From: Oscheius sp. JU75
Lineage: Eukaryota; Nematoda; Chromadorea; Rhabditida; Rhabditidae
Assembly (NCBI GenBank): GCA_037178855.1
Contig: JASJZC010000002.1
Span: forward strand, 5,778,501 to 5,842,500
Direction: 5' to 3'
DNA: 64,000 nucleotides
Below, one piece after another: positions 13,252 through 27,400 of this stretch; position 1 is the first letter of the stretch; every line of letters starts with the position of its first letter. A program made the position numbers and the translations under genes. The notes below the pieces were generated by a model. It worked only from the letters and a program-made list of their open reading frames with translations, was not told where the DNA came from and did no database searches.

Positions 13252-15600
13252 TCAGGATTGAAACGCCCCAAAGGGACTATAGCCTATCTTGTCTGTCCTA
13301 AGTAAAATATTCAAAAACCTACCTCCTGGCCTTGTCTCCGAGTCCTCCCTTCAGTCCGTTGCTCAGGTAGCAAAAGGCGAGCTCATTCTCGGAGTCCCAG
13401 CGCAGATTCTGGCCTCCGAGTCCCGCATGGCCGGTCATCCTTGAGCTGATTCCATTGCGATTGTACTCGACGATCGTGACGCCTCGGCCTCGGGTAGTCA
13501 TCGCGCCGCTGACCTTGTCTCTTCCCATGCTGATCAGTTCCTCCATCTTCTCGAGTGTGTTGCGACTGACGATACGGCCCGACTGCAGCAGGTTGGCAAA
13601 GCGGGCCATTTCACGGGCACTGCTGATGGCCAGAAGAGCTGTCTGCTCCAGTGCGTAGACGTCCGGATTGTTCACGTAGCAGTTCTGAAAGGGGATGAAT
13701 GAGTATATCAGATTTGGAAGTCAAAATACGAGTTAATGCTCAAGCAGAAACCGTAGCTGTCGATCATTCGACCAAATTTGAACTGTAGCTCAAAAGAACC
13801 AGATTTCTTCATCCATTCTGAACCGATGACCTACTCTCTTCCAGATTTATTTTAATTAGTTAGAGCTTCAGTAATAGTAGAGAAAAACTTGGAATGATTG
13901 TTTGCTCCTTACATTGATACATATTGAATGCTCAGATACTCAAAGGCCCAGTCAGGGACATGATGCAGAGAAGTCTCTCGTCGTCCCTCACTCTGCAAGC
14001 ACCAGAGATTGGGTCTACTTCGGATAGAATACTCTTTTTGCCCACCTCGCCCGATGCCAGTATATTTGTAGCATGGAACTCTCAGCGAAGCAACTTGCAT
14101 TGCATTGTATTGTGGCATGTGGTTTCTGTGCAAACGGATTCAAAAAGACATTTTAGAACTGAAGCTTATAGCCTTGCTGTGACATGAGTGACATCAACCC
14201 CCTGACAAAAGAAAGAAGACTTACGAAGATGGTCTGGAGCCATGGCGGATTGTGGGCGACCTTGTGACTCATTCCTTTGCTGACGTATTGCTTGAGGACG
14301 AACCAATAGTTGACGTTCTCCGGATCGGTCAAAAACTCGTCCACACGATTCCAGACAGTCGGTCGAGTGATTCTGGCCACGCGCCAGGCTTCCGTCAGCG
14401 GCAGACCGATGTGGATCTCGAGTCCTAGAAGGAAGAAAAGGCTGAGTACTGTACAAAAGTACCAACTATATCTCTGCCTATCTCTCTTTCTGTCTATGTC
14501 TGTCCCATATCCGAGTCCTGTCTGTCTCTCTCTTAAGTTCGTAACAACCTACCGTATTTCTGTGCGATTTCCTCCCTCCAGAACTGTCCAATGCCGCGTC
14601 CGTCGGTTCTGCGAATGATCTGGTCGACGAGCCAGCCATAGGAGAGGGCATGGTAGCCGATGTCCTGTCCGGGCTGCCAGTTCGGCTCCTGGGCCTCGAG
14701 AATGGCCGCCATGCGCAGATGACACTTGGCATCCTCAACCGTGATCAGCTCCTCGATATGTGCCAAGCCGGCCGTGTGACTGAGAACCTGCTCGACGGTG
14801 ATCTTGTCCTTTCCCTTCTGTCCAAACTCGGGCCAAAACGAGGCCAGTTGATCTTTGTAGTTGAGACGACCCGAGTCGACCAGCTTCGCGATACAAGTGG
14901 CACCGAGGGCTTTCGAGGTACTGAAGACGATCTGGAGCGTGCTGTGCTGGTACTCGCGAAGACTATCCCTATCGGCTAGTCCGCCCCAAAGATCCACGAC
15001 GCACTCGCCACGATGGTAGATGCACAGAGCTGCTCCGTCTCTCTCCCACGAGCGCATCAGATTGTCGCTGAAAGTGAAGATGATAAGTTGGTAGACTACT
15101 GGAAGATTTCGTTTTGGGTGACTAGCTAGAATTGCTTGAGAAAGACCGAATTACAAGTTTGGGTAGTTCCAGGACAGTAACCACTGCCTGGGCTGTGAAG
15201 TGGTCACTTGTTGAGTAGTGAAAACGAAACTGGAAGAGTAGAGAGGCAAAGATAATGAGGCTTTTGAGAGAAATCTACCGAAGAGACTCTAGTGACCTCA
15301 AATGGTCAATAAGCCAGCCTACTTTCTCTTCAGAATTCTAACTCAAGAATATGTCAACAGGATTCTCATATTTAAATTTAGCCGCTCCTTAAGAATATTA
15401 GCTCAAAAAGATGGAAAGAATGAAAAGAATACTCACATAAAGACCTCTTTGATCTTCTCGAAGCTCGGATGCACGTATCCTCCCCAGGTGGTAGGCTTCC
15501 TCTTGGCATTCTTGTACTTCCAGACGGCGAAGAGAAGCAGAAGAGGCAGCAGGACGAAGACGGTCAATCCCTGCAGTAGGAGCACCAGAATCTCCCTCAT
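13252..15600 (-). CDS. Serine beta-lactamase-like hydrolase (LACT/EstB-like), membrane-anchored
   Basis: Animal member of the class C beta-lactamase/esterase superfamily, similar in architecture to nematode LACT proteins; the substrate is unknown. Exons 15437-15600, 14553-15067, 14225-14424, 13323-13684, 13252-13276; 421 residues. The N-terminus is one hydrophobic segment (LVLLLQGLTVFVLLPLLLLF) followed by KYKNAKRK, a signal anchor. The SxxK nucleophile motif is FSTSKALG (Ser about 104, Lys 107). A tyrosine-motif candidate is YHALSYGW, and the GHAGLGGQ box stands where HxG/KTG sits in relatives. The last exon codes only 8 residues (SPFGAFQS), so the 3' end is the least certain part. A CTACAG acceptor lies 8 nt before the ATG. 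Confidence 0.87.
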
Positions 15601-16826
15601 TCCTGAGCCTGTAGATTGAAGTTGACAGCTGAAGGACGCCTGAACCATGTTTAACTTTATGCTCCTTAGCAAACATCAAGGTGACTCACTTCCGAGCTCG
15701 TCAAATGTTCCAAAAGGAGACTCACCGATTGAACCAGCTGACGGGAAGTGAATTTGGCTCCTTTGGAAAAAAAAAACTTGTATTGCTTTGGAAAAAGAAA
15801 CTTTTAGTTCCAAATTACTTGGATGTTCTTTTGTATACTTGCAGCAAGTTTCTACAAAAAAGCTACAAACTTTGTTAATTAAAATGTTCTGGAAACAATA
15901 AAAACTGAAAGGCTCGTCAGTTGGACAGGTGCTGCTAGAAGATGAGCTTTCACCGTGTAGACGAGCAGTTCTACTGTGGGTAGTTCTACTTTTTTTAACT
16001 CACAAGCAGGGACATAGATAGAGACAGAGAAAGCATTACACTACTGGATAGTGGTACAAATACAGGTAGTCGGGGACTGAGGAACAGGCAGCTTGATGAC
16101 GATTTCAGCCGACCGAAAGGTAGAGGGGCAGTAGGACCTAAAAAGAGACAGTTAGTGACGGTAGTCGAGGACAGAGACAGGATATTGCAGCAACGGGAGT
16201 ATTTCTACTCGTGGCGAGGCTGCGGGAAGACACATGGTGGCAGATATAGATGAACAAAGGGACACGCAGAGGGACACGAGGGGAGGGGGTGTTAAGGAGA
16301 CCATATCTTTTCTGGGTTCAAGTCAGAGACAGGGAGCAGGGTGGGAAAGAGACACAAGACGCTGCCAAATTTGAGTACAACTATCTCCCCGTATTCCATA
16401 TCTCATTCGAGTTCAGTCGTTGTAGACTAAAGACATGACGGAATCAATGGAGCGCTTGCACCAAATATTAACAAAATCGAAAGAATTGAAAAAACGACTG
16501 CATCTCTCCGGCACCTGAGTCGTGGAAGAGGGACGACTCACTTGAAGCCCAGAATTTGGTTCCCTTCGATCATCCTGTCACCTGTGAGGTTTGGACACCA
16601 AAATTTAGCCCAGGAGCTAACCAGGAACAATCTTTTTTCTCTTTTTAGAGAAATCACATACATACATAGTGTTTTCCCTGATTGTGAGGCAGTAACGTTT
16701 ATTGATCATTTTGGATAGAAAACAACTTTCTAGGGTTTGTAATCAAAATTTGCACCATCTGACTCAAGAGACTCTTGCAACAGATAAGCGACTTATCAGG
16801 TCAGCAGTCCGTTCCGTGTCCGCAAA
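15601..16826. other. Intergenic region between divergent hydrolase and carboxypeptidase genes
   Basis: No coding signal. The middle (about 16010-16350) is rich in degenerate GACAGAGA motifs. Confidence 0.5.
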
Positions 16827-18861
<2,035 letters not shown>

Positions 18862-18911
18862 AATACTTTATTTAGGCAGTATAAAGCTTGCTCCCGTTTT
18901 CTTTGAAATCA

Positions 18912-21047
18912 CTATGTAGCACCGGTATTCCGTCGCTGCTGGCGTCTCTGTCGACGGTTCAGTCCTCTTTCCACCGACGCAGTTGCCTAAATTTTTGCCT
19001 TGGTTTGTAAGATGAACAGTACCTTTTTCAGCTTCTTCTCAGTATCGTTCAAAGCCTCTTGATCGGTGAGAGAAAACAAAGAAATAGTCGTGACCCCATC
19101 GTATTCTTGAGACTGGTAGCAGATTTCACCCTCGTCGGTCAGCATCAAACTTCTCTGAAATGCTTTCAGATTCATGACAGGAATAACAAGCTACAGTTTC
19201 TATCGAAGAATAGTGGCTCTTTGGTGTTACATCAACCAGCAGCGTCTTCAAAATTTCACCTGTCTCCAAAGATGTGACAAAAATTGCTGTACTTGAACAT
19301 TGCGATCCTAAAAACTTTTAATAGATATACCAAACGGTAGCTACTGACCATCTAGCAAATTAACCATACTGTACTCCATTGCAATGTAAACATGTGGACC
19401 TTCCGTATAAAGCTGCTGAAATGCCTAAATGTGCATATATTTTTGACGGAGTCGTTACTTACTGAAGAACATTGCAAAAAATCTTCGCCATTGAGTTCAT
19501 TTGAAAAAGAAAAGGAAACCGCTGGGAAGCCAAAATCTTGGCTCCAACACTTGTTGCAGTATAGCTTCGTTCCGGTCCGGTTTTCAATGTTATAGCAGCT
19601 CACTAACGTCCCCTTGAATGCGAATGTCCTCGACTCGTAAGACACCCCCGCCATTTGAGACTCATCGATGGGCATCAACACAGCACCAATTTCTGAGCTA
19701 CTGCAACGAGATTCAAGGGATAACTGAAAAAATAATTAGTAAACTAAGATTTTCTGCTTACATTGACTGTAGGATCTTTGAGACTTCGAAATTTGTTCGA
19801 CTGCCCTGTAAGCAGTCGATCTAGAAAGAGTACACCGCCCAGGAAACGCATGTTTTCGTTCATTTCACCTGTAACTTATGATTTCCATGAATCTGCATGC
19901 TCTTGCCTTCGATATTCAAACTAGGGTCAACAGTCCTGACATGTACATTCCTCTTCACGGGAATCACTCCATCGACAGGCGGTAATTCGTCAATATCGAA
20001 GCAGTACTGTTTGTAGATTTCGTCAAGGTCGTGAACTTGAAACTTCCCTGCGGTGTAAGAAGCCAAATATCCATCGAATACAGAAATAATGTAGTCGTAC
20101 ACGCTCTAAAGAGTCGCTACAGGGACAAACGAGTCGAACTGACCTGTCTCTCCATTTCATAGAACATTTTTAGACGAATAGGCGATAGCTCGAAGACGGC
20201 CACGATAGGTTGTTCCTCTAATCTTCCGGCTGGAAGAGAGTTTAAAATCAAGTGTACTTTTTACTAATTCAAGTGACTGGAAGTTTTGACTTACCCTTCT
20301 TCGTGCCTTTAATATACAGTTCGTTTTTCAAGACACTGTATACGAAACCAGTGTATGTGAAGAAATTCGTGTTGGGGAGCTGGTATACTTTGAGCACGAG
20401 CTCGTTCTCGCAGTCAATGAAGAACAGTCTCTCGAAAGACGTTCGAATAACAAGATACGACTCGGAAGCTGTATTCTTCTGGAATTTGGAAGTGATCAGC
20501 TTAATTCTGAGACTACCTGAGAGTCATATGGAACATCGACAAAGTGATGAGCGCGATACTTTTCCCCAGGAAGATATTGGAAACATTCCCACTTTTTGTA
20601 CAAATTGTCTTTGCTGAACAGGGTCGGATTCGGATGGCATTGGACGAGATGCCCTCTGAATTTGAGATCAGTTTCGACTACAAAAGGTACACCTTTTGCT
20701 ATAAGCCATCTTAGTTCCAGAAATCTCATCCGTCGTTCTATAGCATCTCGACGGCTGAAACTATAGCTAAAAACTGAATTTAGAAACACTCACAGTTCGA
20801 AGAACACAGTCGAAAATCTCCATATTACTCGCGTTTTTGGTTCGGATGCCCAGTTCTCTGTGACGGAGAGATATCAATAGATGTTGACCGGGCTTACTTG
20901 GCCCTTGGACAGTTTTGCTATTGATCTTTTCCATAATAGCATCCGAAAACTGAAATGGAAGGGAAAAATTTGAATTGGGTCGTCTACCTTGGATATTTCT
21001 TCTGGAAGGAACTGTGGAGGAGTTCTTCGTCTGTTGGCTCGTGGCAT
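18912..21047 (-). CDS. DCAF17-like protein (putative CUL4-DDB1 substrate receptor)
   Basis: Thirteen exons close to 548 residues: 20988-21047, 20898-20949, 20794-20857, 20517-20754, 20295-20478, 20144-20229, 19907-20105, 19762-19868, 19463-19723, 19349-19424, 19195-19307, 19023-19154, 18912-18986. I compare it from memory with DCAF17: ASESYLVIRTSFERLFFIDC resembles its strand LIALTAHNWLLRIS; IVAVFELSPIRLKMFYEMER followed by VFDGYLASYTAGKFQVHDLD resembles LYLAVFRVLPFSLVGILEI and its following strands; LETGEILKTLLVDVTP and the end of the chain also fit. The basic tail (RRQRRQQRR) suggests nuclear targeting. The intron at 19869-19906 has a GC donor. The family call is by pattern only; another beta-propeller family is possible. 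Confidence 0.6.
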
Positions 21048-21414
21048 CTCTATTATTTAAAGCGCGATGGTTTCTGTAGCGACCACTGTTTGGATGTATG
21101 TATGTTTGCTTGTCTTTTGCTACTACGAAGCGGCGCAGCCGCCAATGTAAACTGAAGACAAATGGAGACAGCTGATCTGAAACTAGAAGTACCACAAAAC
21201 TTTCTAATAGAAATTTCTAGGATTTTGATAGTAACGGCTTCGAAGTGCAATGAGTTCCTTCGCGTGCTTTGCAACTACGAAATGTTTCGAAATGTCAATG
21301 GGGGAGTAGCGGAACTTGACCGACCTGTTCTAAAGTATAGACGATAGTCAAAGGCTTTATCATCTGATTCAAAGCCACTAGCTTTGTAAATATTTGAGCA
21401 AAAAGACAAGATTA

Positions 21415-24400
21415 TCACAGTTGATGAGCAACTTCTTTGACAGCTCTGATGGCAGTGGACAATTCCCCATCCGAGAGGTCATACTGGACAATGAATCTGG
21501 CACTGGGTCTGATGTCATACAGTTCGTCCTCTTCGAGGTATCGAGCTCGGGTGATCATCATGGAATATTTTTCGAAAAGCTGAAAGTTCTTGGTGAAGCT
21601 CCACCGTCGGTGTAAGTTACCGTATCCACGAGAGCGTCAAGTTTCTTATCAGCTTCTTCTTTAGGACCATCGTATCCAATGTGTTTCGAAGGGTTCTCTG
21701 TGAAGCCGTAGACTTGGAAGCGAGTGTCCTGAAACGTTAAAAACGATTCAAATTATCTTTGATTTTGCAAACAGCATTTGGTGCATTAATTTCAAATTGC
21801 AGTGTTTTCATGACAGTCATCGGATGATAAGTCAGTTTCAAAGTTCAAGTCTCGGACTCTTACTGTTGTTATCGCTCAAATAGATAGGCTGACATGAACA
21901 GGCGTGATCAGGTTGACAAGAACAAGTTAAGATATTGTGCGGTTTATGGGACAGAAGACGTCAGGTACACCTGCCAGAGACAGAAAGACGATTTTTAACT
22001 GGATAGACTGGCAGGAGATACAACGGATGAGAGATAGACAGGACAGAGATAACTCATAATCGGTAGTAGCAAATTGTTTTTAGACACAGAACTCTTTTCG
22101 TCTTACAGTGATAAGTTCAAAGAACTCCCTACCGTGAGAGCCTCTTTCAATCCAGTGTGTGCTGCCAAAGCCAGCTCTTTCGTTCTGGAGAGTCTCTGCG
22201 GCTCGGACTGCATAATTCTCAAGGCTTCGCTGGCTGCCGTGGCCAGCAGAGGAGGCAGAGAGGCGGAGAAACAGTAACCAAGCCCTGTAAGATTCGCTTT
22301 ACTGTGAAGAAAAGGTCTCAAACCTGCAAGTCTCTGGTGTCCGACGACGTAAGATCTTCCGACGCAGAAGCCACCGGTGGAGGCTAGAGAATGTTCCAGG
22401 GAGCCCATGACCATGTCGATATCGGCGATCGGGATGCCGTAGTGTTCCGTTACGCCTGGAACAGACTGTTTATTTGGCTTCCGAACAAACAGTTCTCCTT
22501 TAAGATGTTTGCACACACATTTTTCTCTGCAATATAAAAGAGTTTCTCCAACTCGACTCATCCCGTAACTCTCTGTTCCCTCACTCTCGTAAACACAGTT
22601 GCGCCATCGTATTATCATCGGAACAAAGCCGATTGCCATTCTTTGTAGATCTGACCCGGGAAGGATAACAGGTTTTGGCGGGGTATGCGTGGCCCCGCCG
22701 AGGGATTCCCTGTCGTATTTCTGTCTCTGTCTCACTCATCATCAGTTTTTCTATGTCTCTGCAAGCTGCTAGTTCTTGAACTCATATGTAAAGTGCTTCG
22801 TCCCTAACGCTAAAACTCTAATTGGTTTACCGGAGCCCAGAGGCTCTTTCCGTGTACAGTGTTTAATTCAAGGTCTAAATGTCTGGCAATTATTGGACGC
22901 GATCTTCGCCTCATGGCTCAATTGGTCATAGTGCTCCGACTACGAATCCGAAGAGGTTTGGCTCGATTCCACATTTTGCATTTTTGTTAAAAACCCGCTT
23001 AAGCGCCTAGAAACTGGGAAGAGAGTCTAAAGTTCGGTTCCCTTAGAGCAAAGTACAATCTTTCGAAGTCTCACCAACTGACCATCGCAAATCCATCCAT
23101 CATCCTTCGTCTACGTGCCTATAAAGAACGGACTGCCTCCCACGTGGTGATACTCTTCTCCCACGCTAAAACCTGTAGAGACCACTGTGTTGTTTTTGAA
23201 TTTGGTAACCCCTTTTGACACCCCCACCATCCATTTCCAATCTTCCGGTGTAACATCTCTCTTTTTCGGCTGTCAAAACGACTTCCTCATCTCTGTCTCT
23301 ATCCTCTTTACCCTCTAATACAAAACACCCGTATTATGTTGCCGACCAGATTAGTCTCTAGGTAATTTTTGTTCGGCAAACATACGCAATCAAACCAATA
23401 GTAGTTAAAATAGTAGGAAAACAGACGAGAGGGGCAGTGACCTGTTTCATATTCCAAACAGACTCTGAAACTACGTATACAATCTCTAGTCATTTAGTCT
23501 TGTCACTCTTTTACATTGTTTTCACATTTCTGCTATGATCTTGGCACTAGCTGTTTTTGACAAAGCTAAGGGTACAGTAAGAGGTCAGAGAGCATATTTT
23601 TGTAGACAGTCAGAACAAATAGTGACTCCCTGAGAGTAAGGATCAGAGATAGTCAACTAGGTAGTGTCAGAATCTAGCAGATGCCAATTGGGGTTTTTTT
23701 AACATTTCAAATTACAAGAGAAACTAGGTAATTACTGTAGTCGAAACAAACTTTGCAACTACAGTGTTTCATAACAGACTTCTGTTGCAAATAGTTAGCT
23801 TGGACTCGATTACTGTTACTCACAACGAAGGTATACTGTACTACTTGGAAATGCTGTCTGTCTATTGTGAAAGTAGAGCCTACCAGGCTACGGGCCGAGA
23901 CGGGCCCGAGAGAAAATTTTGAGATTTTATACAAAAAAAGTAGTGATTCTGACCTGTTTTAGTGAAAAAAATATGCATTTGAACATACCAAAATACATCT
24001 TTTAGTGAGGTCTAAAACGTGCTATACCATGATCCGAAAAGATTCTCAACTCTTTGAACTCCTTTCTTCTCTTACTCTCGTTTTTCAACCACACCCAACC
24101 CTACTCTCTATTACAGAATGAGATCAGCTGGTCTCCTACTGTTATGGTTAGTACAGAAAGGATCTCTGGCCCCGACAGAACCATGGACAGAGGAAGCCAT
24201 TCCGATTGGAAAGGTATTTTCCTTGTTGAAGACAAATGAGAATCTTCCAGAACACAGAGGAAGTCTTCCCCTCTCCGACTGACATGACTCGTCAGTACTA
24301 TGCCTTTGCGGATTCGGACGACCTCGAGGTCGACGCAACACTGGCCTGTGACGAAACGAATGCACCGGGACGGTAAAAAGAAAAGCAACAGCTGATCCAG

Positions 24401-27400
24401 GGGTCACGTTTTCAGACACATGATCTATTGCAGCGGAAAACTTCTCCACGCTGTTATGGCGACACGCGTCTATCCAGACTCGAAGACTTTCGTCGACAGA
24501 CCAATGAGGAAAAATCATACGGGGCCGATGATCCTTGAGCGGTTTTTGCAGAGGTTTTCGGGAAAAAACCGGTTTAGTAAATAGTCCTTTAGGTTTCCAA
24601 TGGAATTAGAGCTGATTAATAGGAATGATGTTAGGACGTTCATTGATGAGCATTTCGAACAACAGGGTCAGGAACTGATTGGCTGCGAGCTAAAGGACTG
24701 GAAGACTGTGCCCAAACAGATCTCAACCATCAAGGATGGGACATTTCGACAGTTCGCCCTCCATCTTCACGGGATTTGGAAGCAACTCTGTCGTCGGGTT
24801 GATCCGATAGTAGCTGAAGAAAGTCATCGATACTCCCTGATCCCAGTTCCGCATCCTTTCGTCGTGCCGGGGGGACGTTTCCGCGAGAACTACTACTGGG
24901 ACACGTACTGGATTATCAAAGGTCTTTTGGTCTCCGGCATGACCGAGACTGTGCGCGGAATGATTCTGAACTTTGCTAGCATGGTCGAGCTCTATGGGTT
25001 CGTGCCAAACGGAGGTAGGATCTACTATTTGAAGGTATGTACCCTTACTCTCCCAAGGGAGAACACTTTTCCAAAGATCTGTGCTCGTTGTTAATCTTTG
25101 AAGCTGGTCTAGAGTGACAATTTTCAGCGCTCCCAACCGCCTATGCTTGCTTCGATGGTCTACGAATACTACCAGGCTACGAGAGACCGAGATCTCTTGA
25201 AGGACGTGCTTCCCATTCTGGAGAGGGAGCTGGAGTTCTGGAGGACCAATCGAAACGTCTCTGTTCAAGTTGGAGAGGAAAACTTGTCTCTTTTCCAATA
25301 CCGGACACCGTTGAGAGCTCCTAGGTATGTTAGAGAACAATTGTTTTCAACAGGTCTAACACCTTCGGGAACTTTCCAGAAAGAGAAAGGCTTATGAGAA
25401 TTTCAGACCCGAATCGTACCGAGAAGACATGGTCTCGTCGGCCGGCTTCCAAACACTGGAACAGAAGAGAAGCTACTTCCAAAACATCGCGAGTGCCGCC
25501 GAGTCTGGCTGGGACTTCAGCACCCGATGGCTTCGTGACAAGGCCGAACTGACCAGCATCGAGACCACGAACATTGTCCCGGTCGATCTCAATGCCTTCA
25601 TCTGCTACAACATGCATATCATCAGCTACTTTCACTCTGAATCAGGTATTTTTCCAGTCCCATTCAGTCAAAAACTATTTGGTTCACAAACAAATACGTG
25701 ATGAGCCTCAAACAAATACATGACGGAGTCACACACTATTTTTAACGTGTTTTTGGAACTATTATCTGTTTGACGAGAGTAAATTTCAGGGAACGTGAAC
25801 AAGCATTTCAAATGGATGTCTGACTATCTCCAGTTCAGAGACACTTTCAAGAAAGTCTTCTATGTCAGGGAGGAGAAGGGATGGTGGGTTTTGGGGTCAA
25901 TTAGGCTAGTGTATTTGTCAGTATATTCCTATTTGAACAGTTTTTTCGGTTATGACTGTAGCATTCCATAGGTCACAATCACCACAGTTAGACAGCTAGG
26001 CCCAGAACCCTCTTGCAGACAGTAGGTATGCCTTGACTACCATCTAGATAAACAATCTTATTTTCTTATTTCCAGGTATGACTACAACCTCTTCACAAAG
26101 TCCCACAACCTCGACTTCTATCCCTCGATGGCAGTGCCGCTCTTCACTCAATGCTACGACCATCTCAACACCAAAATAGTCGAGGAGGTCTACGACAAAA
26201 TGGACTCGATGGGAGCCTTTATCTTCCCCGGGGGAGTTCCGACCAGTCTCTACAAAAATACCAATCAACAGTGGGACTTACCCAACGGATGGGCTCCCTT
26301 GAATCACATGATCATTGAAGGTTTGAGGAAGTCGGACAATCCAAAGTATGAATTACTTCTGTCGAGTCTCACAATGTTTTAGGCTCCAACAAAAAGCGTT
26401 CGAGTTGGCACAGAAATGGATCTACTCGAACTACAATGTCTACCTGAGAGACGGAAACATGTGGGAGAAGTACGATGTGGTTTCGAGCCAGCCACTATAT
26501 GGGAATGGGGGGGAGTATGAGCCACAGGTCAGTCACAAGATTTAGGTGATGAGAAGGAAGAAAAAAAGATATAACAGTGACAGTAAGCCTGTCATCATAA
26601 ACCAAATTCCAGCAAGGCTTTGGCTGGACAAATGGAGTCCTTCTCGACCTTCTGACCACCTATTCTGACCGCATATACTTCCCCGACAGTCAGCCACCAA
26701 TCGTGCCCGTTCCGGTTCAGTTCCGTCGCGATACTCAGACCCATAATACTGCTCCAATGACTCTATTTATGGGTTTCTTACTACTACTCACTGCCAGTTT
26801 GTTCTAGGCCCTTATAGGGACTCCTTATGTGTACATATGTGCTTGAGCGGGTGTTAGACAGTAATAAATTCTCACCTCGTCCATTTTTGCCCAAGACACC
26901 AAAAGAGTAGCTCTCATCGATGAAGATGCGCGCTTTGTACTTCCACTTGAAGTCGACAATCTGTTGAAGGGGACAGATGTCTCCAGAGTTGGCATAAAGA
27001 CCCTCTACGACGATGAAACGACGGATCTTGGCTGCTTCTTTTGGGTTCTAGTACTTTTTCTTTGGAAGTTGCTTCAAACTACCTTCTTGTCTCTAGCAGC
27101 CTGCTCCTCCAGGACACGTTCGAGATCAGCCATGTCGTTGTGGTTGAACCATTCGATTCGGGCCCGAGAGGCGATGGCTCCCTTTTGGATGGCGTAGTTT
27201 GAGCCTGAAAAACTTATTTCAAACCCTAGACTCGCAATTTGAAACTTTCTTATGCAATTGTCCACATGGTCTAGTCATTGTCTAGGACTTTAAGAGAGCC
27301 ACAACTTGCTGTTTCTCTTCTTCCCCTACTTCCTAAACACGGCAGTTTGATCCAATCGTTGTTAGAGTATAGTAAAAAGTCAAAGAAGTCGAAACAAAAT

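Noticed and set aside
22103-22735. 210-codon minus-strand frame as a separate gene
   Set aside because: Its conserved parts are two SPTLC1 exons; the rest is a short in-frame intron and intron sequence.
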